NCBI RefSeq assembly: GCF_014541205.1
Contig: NZ_CP061280.1
Location: forward strand, 698,798 to 762,797
Source: Mannheimia bovis
GTDB lineage: Bacteria; Pseudomonadota; Gammaproteobacteria; Enterobacterales; Pasteurellaceae
Length of the DNA stretch: 64,000 bases
Direction: 5' to 3'
The notes under the pieces were generated by a model that was given only the letters and a program-made list of their open reading frames with translations, searched no databases and was not told the origin of the DNA. The position numbers and the translations under genes were made by a program. Positions 7,066 to 19,425 of the stretch are shown piece after piece (the stretch's first letter is position 1; every line of letters begins with the position of its first letter).

Positions 7066-9984
7066 TTATTCAGACCTTCTTAATTCATCTAAAATCCGCT
7101 CAATATGCTTGCCTTTAAATTGCGTTTTAAATTCAACTTTAATGCCTGTATCTGCACTTAATTTATCAAATAAAATTTGTGCATATTTGATTTTTTCTTT
7201 TTCATCGGTGCGTAAATCAAATTCATAAGCATCTTTGGTTTCTACCACGAGATTTAAAGTTTGTGTGCCATCTTTATGGTGCAACACATAAGCAAAATCA
7301 GGCGAATATATTCCGCCCCCTGCCACAGGAATGGCAATGGTATTTTTGGGTATTTTGGTAAAGACGGTAACATAATCCAAATTAAGCAGGATATTTTCTT
7401 TTTCAAGAGGCGAATCATAAAACAGCGTTTCAAACAAATAATTATCCGCCACCATATCCGTTTCGCCTACACGCCCAATATCCGATGATGAAATACTATC
7501 TTTAACATTTCCTTTATCATCGGTAAATGCCGTTGGGTGAACTTGGCTATTAACTTCGGTATAGCCAATGGTTTGGGTTGCCAAAAAATGTTGCAATAAC
7601 CATTTTCTAAACAAAGTATGAATATGTCTAATATTATAGCGAGTTTGATGTGTGTTATCCGTCCAATTTAATTCCGCTAACACTTGATGTAAACTTTTTA
7701 GGCTCACATTCAAGCTCATCGCCAATTCATTGGCAAATTCGCCATAGCTAAGTACATAGCCTGTATTTTCTATCAGCTTTTCTCGTCCGCCATATTTCAC
7801 CTGAATATCATCAGACTGCACCTGCAATTCTTGTGCTTGCATTGTGGCATAGCTTGTGTCCAATTTACCTATGACATTGTTGGCAAAAAATTGTTTTAAT
7901 AACCCATAAAAAGTGTGTTCATTGTCAATTTGATAATTTAACACCACTCGGCGGTTTAGAGTTTCCCACAGCGTTTTTAAAGCGTGATATTTATCTTTTC
8001 TAATCAATACGGTTTCTTTTTTACCGATACCTGTTTGAATTTTATTGTTCAACGAACTTTCAAATTCAAAGGCTTTGGGATAGGCAAGTTGTAATTTTTG
8101 CCAGCCGTTTTCCAATAAATTTAAATCGTCATCAATAATGCCATCATCTGCCAAATGGTTAATGATTTTGCGTTTGGTTTCATTGGGATAAGCGAGTAAA
8201 ATTTTGGCAAGCAATTCATCTTCTAATTTTTTTGGAATAATCACTTTTTCGCCTGATTTTTCACGGATGTCCCGAATTAAATCTGACACAAAATCTTTTT
8301 CACTAAAATCCACAAAATAATTTAAATAAAACTGCTCGCTTTTTTCACGGTGCATAAATTCATTGACAGGCAAACGAAGTCCACGCCCCACTTCTTGAAG
8401 TTTACTGGTTTCAGAACCGCTTGACCGCAATTTACAAATGACAAACACATTAGGATTATCCCAACCCTCACGCAATGTCCATTTTGAAAAAATAAAACGG
8501 CGTGGATTATCCAAATCAAGGAGTTTTTCTTTTTCATATAAAATTTCATTGATTTGTTTTTCTATATGTTCGTCTTTATTATTGTTGTCATCGCTAAAAT
8601 AACCGCCGTGCGTTTGACTAATATCTGCCAAAGTTTTTTGCAAATAGGCTTTATAAAATTCATTGCTTTCATTTGCCAATCTTTTTTCGGCTTCATTGAT
8701 CACCATTGCCTCAAAACGAGATTTTAAGCTATCGGGCAATCCTTGTTCATCACGATAACCTGCAATATCATCAATAAAAATCAGCGAAAGCGGTTTAATG
8801 CGTGGCGTTCTGGTTAATAAGGTGCGTTCAATATCAAAATGACGAATCACCGCTTGATAGAGCATTTGTTCTTGCAAAGATTGATTAAACGAATAAGGCG
8901 AGATAATCTCCCCTTTTTGTAATGTCAGCCCATTAGAAAGCACCGCCATACTGCTATTAAATTCATTTAATAATAAATGCGACATTTCGCTATGAATAAC
9001 GCCTAATGAACCATTTTTGCTAATTTCTAAGCGTTTTGGGGTCTTTTTATGACTGTGAGTAATTTCAAAAACCGCTTCACTTTTACTGTCGGTTTGTCCA
9101 ATAAATTTGATGAGCATATCATCAACACCGTCAAATTCGGTAATAAAAGCACGCACTCCTTTTACCAAATTTTGTTCAAAAGCATCAAGTGAAGTTAGCG
9201 TATGAATCAGATTTTCAAAACCATCAAAAGTTGCCCCAAATCTTAAAATATATTGAGCATTCAGTTTTAAAACATTTTGCCAAGTTTTACCACTGGCTTT
9301 GACACGGTGCGGTTCATCAATAATCAAAAAAGGCTTAACCGCCGATAACGCATCAAACGATGAGCCGTGAGCCTCTTGGAATAAATCTTGGTCAATGGCA
9401 ATGTTCATCGTCTCCGAATTTAACATACCCATATTAATCAATAAAATATGAATGGTTTTTTCATCGGTGGCATTGATAAAATTGATTAAATTTTCTGGAA
9501 CTTGTTGCTTGTCTTTTTTATTGCCTTTTTTGGCATTTACTTCATAAAGCTCAATGCGTTTGCCAAAATCATCAAAAAAACGACTTCTGGCGGACGCACT
9601 TTCCAAAAAGTTTTTTGTGCCCGCTTTAATCGCAACCGTTGGCACAAGTACAATAAATTTATTAACCCCAAAAGATTGATTTAAAGAAAACATTGCCCTT
9701 GTGTAGGTATAAGTTTTGCCTGTACCCGTTTCCATCGCAATATCAAAAATATTGGATAAGGTATTGCCTGTTTTATTTAATGCTTTGGCAAAACTTGGGC
9801 GAGTTTGAATTTCTGCTAGATTGCGTTTTTTCTGCGATTCGTTTAATTCTAAAACAGGATTGCTTTTTAATCGTGTTTCAAAATTTTGAGCATAAGAAAT
9901 CTTAGCGTATTCAAACATTTGCAAAATGTCTTCTACGGCGGATAATTGATGTGGTAGATCATTTTCAAAATTAAATCCAGCCAT
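7066..9984 (-). CDS. res: Type III restriction endonuclease, Res subunit
   Basis: A 972-residue restriction subunit. The N-terminal half is a superfamily 2 helicase/translocase: Walker A is METGTGKTYT (GTGKT at residues 87-91), the DEAD-like box is IIDEPHRV near 220, and a motif VI-like segment is SGSETSKLQEVGRGLRLP. The C-terminal PD-(D/E)xK nuclease is visible as SPDFAYVL (D896) followed by VVETK (E915, K917). Length and order match Res of type III systems. Res acts only together with Mod, cutting about 25 bp from one of two head-to-head unmethylated sites after ATP-driven motion. It starts 3 bases after the mod stop, with AAGGGG as ribosome-binding site, so the pair is one operon. No disruption is seen. 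Confidence 0.96.
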   Translation of the reverse strand: MAGFNFENDLPHQLSAVEDILQMFEYAKISYAQNFETRLKSNPVLELNESQKKRNLAEIQTRPSFAKALNKTGNTLSNIFDIAMETGTGKTYTYTRAMFSLNQSFGVNKFIVLVPTVAIKAGTKNFLESASARSRFFDDFGKRIELYEVNAKKGNKKDKQQVPENLINFINATDEKTIHILLINMGMLNSETMNIAIDQDLFQEAHGSSFDALSAVKPFLIIDEPHRVKASGKTWQNVLKLNAQYILRFGATFDGFENLIHTLTSLDAFEQNLVKGVRAFITEFDGVDDMLIKFIGQTDSKSEAVFEITHSHKKTPKRLEISKNGSLGVIHSEMSHLLLNEFNSSMAVLSNGLTLQKGEIISPYSFNQSLQEQMLYQAVIRHFDIERTLLTRTPRIKPLSLIFIDDIAGYRDEQGLPDSLKSRFEAMVINEAEKRLANESNEFYKAYLQKTLADISQTHGGYFSDDNNNKDEHIEKQINEILYEKEKLLDLDNPRRFIFSKWTLREGWDNPNVFVICKLRSSGSETSKLQEVGRGLRLPVNEFMHREKSEQFYLNYFVDFSEKDFVSDLIRDIREKSGEKVIIPKKLEDELLAKILLAYPNETKRKIINHLADDGIIDDDLNLLENGWQKLQLAYPKAFEFESSLNNKIQTGIGKKETVLIRKDKYHALKTLWETLNRRVVLNYQIDNEHTFYGLLKQFFANNVIGKLDTSYATMQAQELQVQSDDIQVKYGGREKLIENTGYVLSYGEFANELAMSLNVSLKSLHQVLAELNWTDNTHQTRYNIRHIHTLFRKWLLQHFLATQTIGYTEVNSQVHPTAFTDDKGNVKDSISSSDIGRVGETDMVADNYLFETLFYDSPLEKENILLNLDYVTVFTKIPKNTIAIPVAGGGIYSPDFAYVLHHKDGTQTLNLVVETKDAYEFDLRTDEKEKIKYAQILFDKLSADTGIKVEFKTQFKGKHIERILDELRRSE

Positions 9985-9987
9985 TTT

Positions 9988-11910
9988 TTACCCCTTATCT
10001 GCACGATTTCGTTGAATCAAATACAATTTATTGCCTTTTCTGGGTTTGTATTGACCTATCGCCTCACTTAATTCTCGCTTGGCTTTACTGTCAAAGTGCG
10101 GTTCTAAAATGACGATTTTATCAATATTAAATTCATCGATGGTATCGTCCAAACGGCGTAAAATCATCGCCAAATGCGAAGTATCAAAACCTGTATCAAG
10201 CAAATATAGCACCGTGTCATAACGATACGCCATATAACCGCCCAAATCCACCTGCTCTGGTGTCTGGTGCAAAGGCATACCGTCTTGTACACACCAAGTG
10301 GTAAGAATATTTTGGCAATCTGTATTGCTTAATTGCAGATTTTCTAATAACTGTAAGCCGTGTGCAGGGCTTTCTGCCAATGTGCCAAAATTATCAGGCA
10401 CAGGGACAATGCGATATTCTTTATAGCCTAAATCGCCTGTAAAATCTGGATTTTCGGTTTTAATTTTTTCAATGCTTTTTTCAATACGGGCTTTGGTGAT
10501 CTCAAAAATGGTATTAAACCCTGCTTTTTGGGCTTCGGATTTATCTTTGACAGGTTCGTCTAATTGCACACAAATAAATTTGCGATTGCCATTATCCTCG
10601 CTATTTAATTGCATTACGGAGTGGGCGGTTGTGCCTGAACCTGCAAAGAAATCCAAAACTAAGTCATTATTGTTTGTGCCAAGCTGAATAAAGTCCATCA
10701 GTAAATCCAAAGGTTTTGGGTTTGGAAATACTTTTTCATCAAATAACTGTTTTAATTGAGTTGTCCCATTGCCACTACTGTACTCTGGTTTATAAAAAAT
10801 GGTTTTTGGTTTTTTGGAGGGCAAATCCCCCAATGCGGGTCTTTGTTTTTTATAAATGCCAATACTGCCATTCCTTGAAATGATAATATCGTTAATGCTA
10901 TTTTTAAACTTCTCTTTACTCCAACGCCAAGACATTTCTTGATTGTTGGTAATTGGGTATAAAGTTATCAATTCACCCGCAAAATCTGTTGGTGGATTAT
11001 TATCATCAGTAACAAAAATAGTATTATTATCATCAATAAAGATTGGGAAAAATAGATTAGGTCTTTTTTCTCTTGGGGCATTTGTGCCAGTTGCTTTTAG
11101 ATTTGCCCCTTGCTTATAGAAACCTTGCTCATCTTCTTGCCAATCTTCTAAATCATCTTCATCAATACTTAATTGATTAAAAGTTGTGCTTGTTTTATCT
11201 TTGCAATAAACCAAGGTGTATTCGTGCGTACCTGCAAAAGCAAATTCATCGTTATTGCCTTTTAAATTCATAACGGTTGGCAAGCAAGCAACAAAATTCC
11301 CCTCCCCAAAAATTTCATCACAAAGTAATTTTAATTGGGCTTGTTCATTATCATCAATAGAAATAAAAATCACGCCATCGTCTTTTAATAACTCTCTGGC
11401 AAGTTTTAGGCGTGGGTACATAAAGGTGAGCCACGCACTATGACTGGACGCACGAGCATTGATAAATCCGTGAATATATTCGGCGACTTCCTCGCTTTCG
11501 CCTGTGATTTTTGCAATTTCGGCGGGCGTATATTTGCGGTCATCTTGATAAACAAAACCGTCCGAACCTGTATTATAAGGCGGGTCAATATATATCATTT
11601 TGATTTGTTTGCGGTAGGCTTCACGCAAATGCTTTAAAACAGCTAAATTATCGCCTTGAATTAGGATATTTTGACTGTCGGAATGTTTGGCGTTGTGGGC
11701 GTGATTGGCGGACAAAAGCGTACGGTTTTCGTCATATACAAGGGCTTTGGCATAGGATTTGCCTCGCCAGTCAAGGCGATAGGTCTCTTGGGAGAAAGAA
11801 ATATCCGCTTGGGTTAAGGCGGTTTGAAACTCATTAAATTTGAAATTGCCGTCCGCATCAAATAGTGCCGGACTATGGGATTTAAGTAGGTCTAATAAAG
11901 ATTGGCTCAT
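9988..11910 (-). CDS. mod: Type III DNA adenine-N6 methyltransferase, Mod subunit
   Basis: A 640-residue methyltransferase that recognises the target and protects host DNA. The catalytic motif IV is YIDPPYNTG (DPPY at 109-112) and the AdoMet motif I is FFAGSGTT (422-428). Motif IV before motif I is the beta-class order expected for Mod. The intervening 210-400 region is the variable target-recognition domain, so the site cannot be predicted. Unlike many Pasteurellaceae mod genes, I see no tetranucleotide or other simple repeat tract in or before the gene, so slipped-strand phase variation is not evident. The operon is mod then res; the promoter must lie in 11911-12050. Confidence 0.96.
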   Translation of the reverse strand: MSQSLLDLLKSHSPALFDADGNFKFNEFQTALTQADISFSQETYRLDWRGKSYAKALVYDENRTLLSANHAHNAKHSDSQNILIQGDNLAVLKHLREAYRKQIKMIYIDPPYNTGSDGFVYQDDRKYTPAEIAKITGESEEVAEYIHGFINARASSHSAWLTFMYPRLKLARELLKDDGVIFISIDDNEQAQLKLLCDEIFGEGNFVACLPTVMNLKGNNDEFAFAGTHEYTLVYCKDKTSTTFNQLSIDEDDLEDWQEDEQGFYKQGANLKATGTNAPREKRPNLFFPIFIDDNNTIFVTDDNNPPTDFAGELITLYPITNNQEMSWRWSKEKFKNSINDIIISRNGSIGIYKKQRPALGDLPSKKPKTIFYKPEYSSGNGTTQLKQLFDEKVFPNPKPLDLLMDFIQLGTNNNDLVLDFFAGSGTTAHSVMQLNSEDNGNRKFICVQLDEPVKDKSEAQKAGFNTIFEITKARIEKSIEKIKTENPDFTGDLGYKEYRIVPVPDNFGTLAESPAHGLQLLENLQLSNTDCQNILTTWCVQDGMPLHQTPEQVDLGGYMAYRYDTVLYLLDTGFDTSHLAMILRRLDDTIDEFNIDKIVILEPHFDSKAKRELSEAIGQYKPRKGNKLYLIQRNRADKG

Positions 11911-12055
11911 TGTAATACCATATTTTTATAATTGAAATTATTTCAAGAATTATAACATTTTTATAGGAAGAAAAGAGCAGATAAAGGATTTATTTGCCAG
12001 CAATAATGATTTCATTTTTGCCATATTTTATTATGGACAGGAAAAGGGAATTGAT

Positions 12056-12111
12056 AAGCGGTCAAAATCCCCCAAAATTTTGCAAATTTCCACCGCATTT
12101 TGACCGCTTGT
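12056..12111. repeat. Composite uptake-signal pair, right flank of the type III R-M locus
   Basis: AAGCGGT at 12056-12062 (its first bases are degenerate, TAAGCGGT) and a perfect ACCGCTTGT at 12103-12111. It is the same length as 6975-7030 and 86% identical. It lies between the mod start and a LysR gene, where no terminator is needed because the genes diverge. Confidence 0.85.
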
Positions 12112-12177
12112 GTTTTTCCTGATAGTTGAAAGTGCTATTATCATTCTAATTTTTCTGATTTCATTTAAGGTATAACA

Positions 12178-13071
12178 ATGAGCGATATTAGAACCCTTGA
12201 TTTAAACTTACTAAAAGCCTTTGTCGTATTGTTAGACGAATGTAATGTAAGTCGAGCGGCGAAGCGGCTTTCGGTTACGCAACCTGCAATGAGCGGAATT
12301 TTAAATCGGTTAAGAGAGAGTTTTAATGACCAATTATTCGTGCGAGTGCAGCACGGAATGCAGCCGACTGAGCGAGCATTGCAACTGGGGCAGACTGCTC
12401 GTAAAATTTTGCAAGAAATTAATACGATGTTGCAACCACCAAAGTTAGAACCGGAAAAACTGACGATGACACTCCGTATTGCCGCAATGGATTATGTGCA
12501 GCAAATTATTGCTCTGCCACTGATTTTACGCCTTCGTCGCCTTGCTCCGAATGTACGGGTGGCACTATTGCCTGTGCAAGGGCAGAATATCAAAACGCTG
12601 TTTGAGCAGAATAAAATTGATTTGGCATTGGTTAGTCAGCAGCATTTAAGTGCGGATATGCCAAGAACCGTGTTGTATGAAGAGCGTTATGTTTGTGCGA
12701 TGAGCCATACGCACTCTTTAGTCAATAAAAAACTAACCTTAGAACAATTTTGTGAACTGCCGTTTGCAATGCTTTCTTATAACGGTGGTGAATTTAGCGG
12801 AGCAACAGATATTGCCTTACAAAAATTAGGTAAACAACGCAAAGTAATGGTTTCGGTAAATCATATTTCACTTTTACCACAACTGTTACAAGGTTCAGAT
12901 TTAGTAGCTGTGCTGCCTGAACATTTAGCCAAAACCTTACCCAATGTGCATTTGCAAATGCCGCCTATTGAAGTTGAAGGCTTTACGATGATGATGGCGT
13001 GGCACGAACGGACTGAGCAAGATATTGTTCATCGTTGGCTAAGAGATATTTTGCAAAATGTCATCAAATAG
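12178..13071 (+). CDS. LysR-family transcriptional regulator (NodD/LeuO-like subgroup)
   Basis: A 297-residue LysR regulator. The DNA-binding start is TLDLNLLKAFVVLLDECNVSRAAKRLSVTQPAMSGILNRLRESFNDQLFVR, the 'LDLNLL' type seen in the NodD/LeuO/NahR-like branch. A C-terminal effector domain of normal length follows. Ahead of the ATG is AAGGTATAACA, a fair ribosome-binding site. The convergent neighbour is an FMN reductase, an enzyme type often controlled by such regulators, but convergent layout gives no proof. The target is therefore unknown. A strong two-way terminator follows at 13098-13129. Confidence 0.9.
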   Translation: MSDIRTLDLNLLKAFVVLLDECNVSRAAKRLSVTQPAMSGILNRLRESFNDQLFVRVQHGMQPTERALQLGQTARKILQEINTMLQPPKLEPEKLTMTLRIAAMDYVQQIIALPLILRLRRLAPNVRVALLPVQGQNIKTLFEQNKIDLALVSQQHLSADMPRTVLYEERYVCAMSHTHSLVNKKLTLEQFCELPFAMLSYNGGEFSGATDIALQKLGKQRKVMVSVNHISLLPQLLQGSDLVAVLPEHLAKTLPNVHLQMPPIEVEGFTMMMAWHERTEQDIVHRWLRDILQNVIK

Positions 13072-13097
13072 AAATGAAATAGTGGTGATTGAATAAA

Positions 13098-13129
13098 AAA
13101 GCCGTTTATCTGTTGGGATAAACGGCTTT
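13098..13129. terminator. Bidirectional intrinsic terminator
   Basis: AAAGCCGTTTATC, loop of 6, GATAAACGGCTTT: a 13-bp perfect stem with A-run before and T-rich sequence after, serving the LysR gene (+) and the FMN reductase gene (-). Confidence 0.9.
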
Positions 13130-13143
13130 ATCATTTTGAAAAA

Positions 13144-13695
13144 TTAAAATTTCTCTACAAAATCAGCATAAGCATTAATGAAGTTTTGCATTGAGCCTTT
13201 TAACGCATCATTTGCAATTTCACCATCTTCTGCAAATACACCACCGAATAGGTTACCTACATTTAATGCAAATGGTAGAGTAGGCATATTCACGAATGCA
13301 CCAGAAGTGATAGCACGGAGTTGATCTGCTACACGCACACCGCCGCCTGCACTTGCTCCCACAGTTACAATACCTGCCGGTTTGCCAAGCCATTTGCTTT
13401 CACCCATTGGGCGAGAAACCACATCAATAGCATTTTTCAACATTGCTGAAATGCCTGCATTGTGTTCAGGGGTTACGAATAAAACACCGTCTGCTTTTGC
13501 CACTGCTTCACGCACACGGGTGTATTGTGTAGGGCTGTTTTCGTCTAAATCACGGTCATAAAGTGGTAAGTCTGCAATTTCAACAATGTTTAATTGAATA
13601 CTTGCCGGTGCCATTTTTTGTAAGTGGCTAACGGTTAATTTGCTAAATGAAGTTTTGCTGCCGCTGCCGATTAATACTGCGATTTGTTTTGCCAT
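13144..13695 (-). CDS. NADPH-dependent FMN reductase family protein
   Basis: A 183-residue flavodoxin-like quinone/FMN reductase (YieF/ChrR/SsuE family). The FMN phosphate loop is GSGSKTSFSKL near residue 10; the conserved flavin-site block is FVTPEHNAGISAMLKNAIDVVSRP, with the family's typical PEHN(A/G). It transfers electrons from NAD(P)H to FMN, quinones or chromate. An ATG three codons upstream (13704) is rejected because AAGGA touches it directly, whereas AAGGA lies 8 bases before ATG 13695. It shares a terminator with the convergent LysR gene. Confidence 0.9.
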   Translation of the reverse strand: MAKQIAVLIGSGSKTSFSKLTVSHLQKMAPASIQLNIVEIADLPLYDRDLDENSPTQYTRVREAVAKADGVLFVTPEHNAGISAMLKNAIDVVSRPMGESKWLGKPAGIVTVGASAGGGVRVADQLRAITSGAFVNMPTLPFALNVGNLFGGVFAEDGEIANDALKGSMQNFINAYADFVEKF

Positions 13696-13881
13696 TGTAT
13701 ACATTCCTTAAAAGAGTAACTAAATTTTTGCTTATTTTATCCCTTTCTGTTTATAGAATAAAGCCTATATAGTGAAAGTTACTCTTTACTCATAATAAAT
13801 AATCTTGCAAATTTTATGCTATTTTTAACCGCTTGTACGGGAAAATCATTATAATCTGTCCTCATTAATGTAGAGGTTCTT

Positions 13882-15243
13882 ATGTCTGTTTTAAAGAAAA
13901 TAAAATTTGTTTCAATATTAGCTGTAGTAACAACATTATCTGCCTGTAGCTTGGTGACTTATAAACCCGTTGAGACAATTAAACAAGTTAATCTTGATAG
14001 CGGATACCGCCAAAAGAGCGTATTAAAAGAAAGTGCTAAAGACGGCAACATTATTATTGTAATGTTTTCGGGCGGAGGCACTCGGGCTGCCACACTGGGT
14101 TATGGCGTATTGGAGGAATTGCAAAAAGCAAAAATGAGAGGCACAGAGAAGGGGAATACGTTATTAGATAATATTGATATGACCTTTGGTGTGTCGGGCG
14201 GTTCGGTGTTAGCCACTTATTTTGCCTTGGAGGGAAAAGCGATTATCCCTAAATTTGCGAATAACTTTTTAAAATCGAATTTCCAAAAAGATATTCTTAC
14301 AGAAGTGTTTTCGGTCTCTAATTTGCCTCGCTTAAGCTCACCGCAATTTGGACGAGGGGATTTACTGCAAGAACGCTTTAATTTAGCTCTTTACAAAGGA
14401 AAAAAATTTGGCGATTTAGTGAGAAACCGCAAAGGACCGTTTGCAGTAATCAGTGCAACAGATATGAATATCGGGCAACAGCTTACGTTCACTCAAGAAA
14501 CCTTTGATGGGCTTTGCCTTAATCTAAATGATTTGGAAATTGCTCGAGCCGTGGCGGCTTCAAGTTCTGTGCCGTTGATTTTTGCTCCACTTACATTGAA
14601 TAACAATGGTGGAAATTGTCATTTCAGCTTGCCGAAAGCCTTTATTGAGCAAGAAAAAGAGGTTAATGGCTTAAAAACCAAACAGATTGAAGAAACGGAA
14701 CATACACTGAGCTTTTATCAAGATAGCCAAGAACGCCCATTTATCCATTTAGTAGATGGCGGACTAACGGATAACTTAGGTTTGGCTGCGATATTGGATA
14801 TTTCGGATTTAGTCGGCATTGAAGATATGTATAAACGTGCCGGAGAACTGGGTGTTAAGAATGTTATAGTCATTAACGTGAATGCCCAAAATGAAGTATC
14901 AAGTGAAATTGATAAATCCGCCAATGTACCCGGCTTGAAAGATGTGGTGAATACGATTGTCAATGTTCCTATTGATAGCACCACGCAAATTAACCTTCAA
15001 CGCTATAGCCAATTTAGCGATAGTTGGAATAAATATGCCAACGAACAGCAAACTAAAATTGAGATGTTTTTTGTCAATTTAGGCTTAAAAGAACTGCCTG
15101 ATGGGCAATTGAAAAAAGAGGTATTAAATATTCCTACTTCTTTTTATTTGCCGGAAAAAGATATTGATAAATTGCGTGAATCGGCTCGCATTTTATTGGA
15201 ACAGTCAGACGTTTATAAAAAAGCAGTAAAGGCTTTGCAATAA
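13882..15243 (+). CDS. Patatin-like phospholipase, predicted lipoprotein
   Basis: A 453-residue protein with a lipoprotein signal: a basic start, a hydrophobic core, and lipobox LSAC with lipidated Cys near residue 22. The patatin domain follows: oxyanion loop SGGGTRAATLG, nucleophile elbow GVSGGS (Ser of GxSxG), and catalytic Asp in the DGGLTDNLG motif near residue 295. All elements for a serine-aspartate acyl hydrolase are present, so an envelope-anchored phospholipase or lipid acyl hydrolase is likely. The position after the lipobox is Ser, so no inner-membrane retention aspartate is seen and outer-membrane sorting is plausible. It stands alone with its own terminator. A role in virulence or membrane remodelling is conjecture. 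Confidence 0.88.
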   Translation: MSVLKKIKFVSILAVVTTLSACSLVTYKPVETIKQVNLDSGYRQKSVLKESAKDGNIIIVMFSGGGTRAATLGYGVLEELQKAKMRGTEKGNTLLDNIDMTFGVSGGSVLATYFALEGKAIIPKFANNFLKSNFQKDILTEVFSVSNLPRLSSPQFGRGDLLQERFNLALYKGKKFGDLVRNRKGPFAVISATDMNIGQQLTFTQETFDGLCLNLNDLEIARAVAASSSVPLIFAPLTLNNNGGNCHFSLPKAFIEQEKEVNGLKTKQIEETEHTLSFYQDSQERPFIHLVDGGLTDNLGLAAILDISDLVGIEDMYKRAGELGVKNVIVINVNAQNEVSSEIDKSANVPGLKDVVNTIVNVPIDSTTQINLQRYSQFSDSWNKYANEQQTKIEMFFVNLGLKELPDGQLKKEVLNIPTSFYLPEKDIDKLRESARILLEQSDVYKKAVKALQ

Positions 15244-15265
15244 AGCATATTGTTATTCTAAAAGG

Positions 15266-15291
15266 TAAGGGCGAATTTCAATTCGCCCTTA
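15266..15291. terminator. Bidirectional terminator made of a GGGCGAATT palindrome
   Basis: TAAGGGCGAATT, two bases, AATTCGCCCTTA between the patatin gene (+) and lacZ (-). Its core (GGGCGAATT) is shared with the extragenic palindromes at 35417 and 63631. Confidence 0.8.
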
Positions 15292-15294
15292 TGA

Positions 15295-18330
<3,036 letters not shown>

Positions 18331-18380
18331 CTAATACATTAATTCAGTTATAAAATACGGCAATGGGGAATGTGTGAAAT

Positions 18381-18396
18381 TGTGAGGGGGATCACA
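18381..18396. promoter_or_regulatory. CRP-binding site between lacZ and menB
   Basis: TGTGAGGGGGATCACA matches the consensus TGTGA-N6-TCACA in all ten defined positions. It is 81 bases upstream of the lacZ start codon and 90 bases upstream of menB. Activation of lacZ is the natural reading; an effect on menB is possible. Confidence 0.8.
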
Positions 18397-18485
18397 AAAA
18401 ATAAGGATCTTAGACAAATTTTCTTTTTCTATTGATTCCGTTATAATCACAACAATTTTTTGACTATTTTTAAAGGAATTAAGCA

Positions 18486-19343
18486 ATGTTATATCCAAGC
18501 GAAGAATTTTTATATGCACCGGTTGAATGGGTGGACTGCAGCGAAGGTTATACCGATATTCGCTACCACAAATCGGCAGACGGTATCGCAAAAATTACCA
18601 TCAATCGCCCGGAAGTACGTAACGCTTTTCGTCCGCACACGGTAAAAGAGATGATCGAAGCATTTTCTGATGCTCGTTTTGATGAAAAAATCGGAGTTAT
18701 CGTATTAACCGGTGAAGGCGAATATGCATTCTGTGCGGGTGGCGACCAAAAAGTGCGTGGCGACTACGGCGGTTATAAAGATGAGAGCGGCGTTCATCAC
18801 TTAAACGTGTTGGATTTCCAACGTGATATTCGTACCTGTCCGAAACCGGTGGTAGCAATGGTTGCCGGTTATGCGATTGGTGGCGGACACGTTCTGCATA
18901 TGCTATGTGATTTAACGATTGCCGCAGATAATGCAAAATTCGGTCAAACAGGTCCTAAAGTGGGCTCATTTGATGGTGGTTGGGGAGCAAGTTATATGGC
19001 TCGCCTTGTTGGTCAGAAAAAAGCCCGTGAAATTTGGTTCTTATGCCGTCAATACAATGCTCAAGAAGCATTAGATATGGGCTTAGTAAACACCGTTGTG
19101 CCTTATGCTGATTTAGAGAAAGAGACCGTACGTTGGTGTCGTGAAATGTTACAAAACAGCCCGATTGCTTTACGTTGCTTGAAAGCGGCGTTAAATGCAG
19201 ACTGTGATGGTCAAGCAGGCTTACAAGAGTTAGCAGGCAATGCCACAATGTTGTTCTATATGACGGAAGAAGGTCAAGAAGGACGTAATGCGTTTAATGA
19301 AAAACGTGAGCCGGACTTCAGCAAATTCCGCCGTAATCCGTAA
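18486..19343 (+). CDS. menB: 1,4-dihydroxy-2-naphthoyl-CoA synthase
   Basis: A 285-residue crotonase-fold enzyme, the usual MenB length. It closes the second ring of menaquinone by converting O-succinylbenzoyl-CoA to 1,4-dihydroxy-2-naphthoyl-CoA. Signatures are [24 protein letters not shown], the oxyanion-hole segment [17 protein letters not shown], and [38 protein letters not shown], which includes the conserved Asp and Tyr environment. AAGGA lies 9 bases before the ATG. It stands alone; other men genes are not in this window. A pair of uptake signals (19355-19400) follows. Confidence 0.97.
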   Translation: MLYPSEEFLYAPVEWVDCSEGYTDIRYHKSADGIAKITINRPEVRNAFRPHTVKEMIEAFSDARFDEKIGVIVLTGEGEYAFCAGGDQKVRGDYGGYKDESGVHHLNVLDFQRDIRTCPKPVVAMVAGYAIGGGHVLHMLCDLTIAADNAKFGQTGPKVGSFDGGWGASYMARLVGQKKAREIWFLCRQYNAQEALDMGLVNTVVPYADLEKETVRWCREMLQNSPIALRCLKAALNADCDGQAGLQELAGNATMLFYMTEEGQEGRNAFNEKREPDFSKFRRNP

Positions 19344-19354
19344 TTTATGCTAAT

Positions 19355-19400
19355 ACAAGCGGTTGTTTTTTGTAAATTTTTTGCAAAATCTGACCGCTTG
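19355..19400. repeat. Uptake-signal pair between menB and mrcB
   Basis: A perfect ACAAGCGGT at 19355-19363, and ACCGCTTG at 19393-19400 that misses the last base, around an A/T core with TTGCAAA. Both genes run the same way, so the hairpin may terminate menB. Confidence 0.65.
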
Positions 19401-19425
19401 CCTTTTCTAATTTTAAGTTAATTTT

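Noticed and set aside
18331-18591. Minus-strand 86-codon frame across the lacZ-menB gap
   Set aside because: It overlaps the start of menB and the CRP site, and has no family resemblance; a chance frame.
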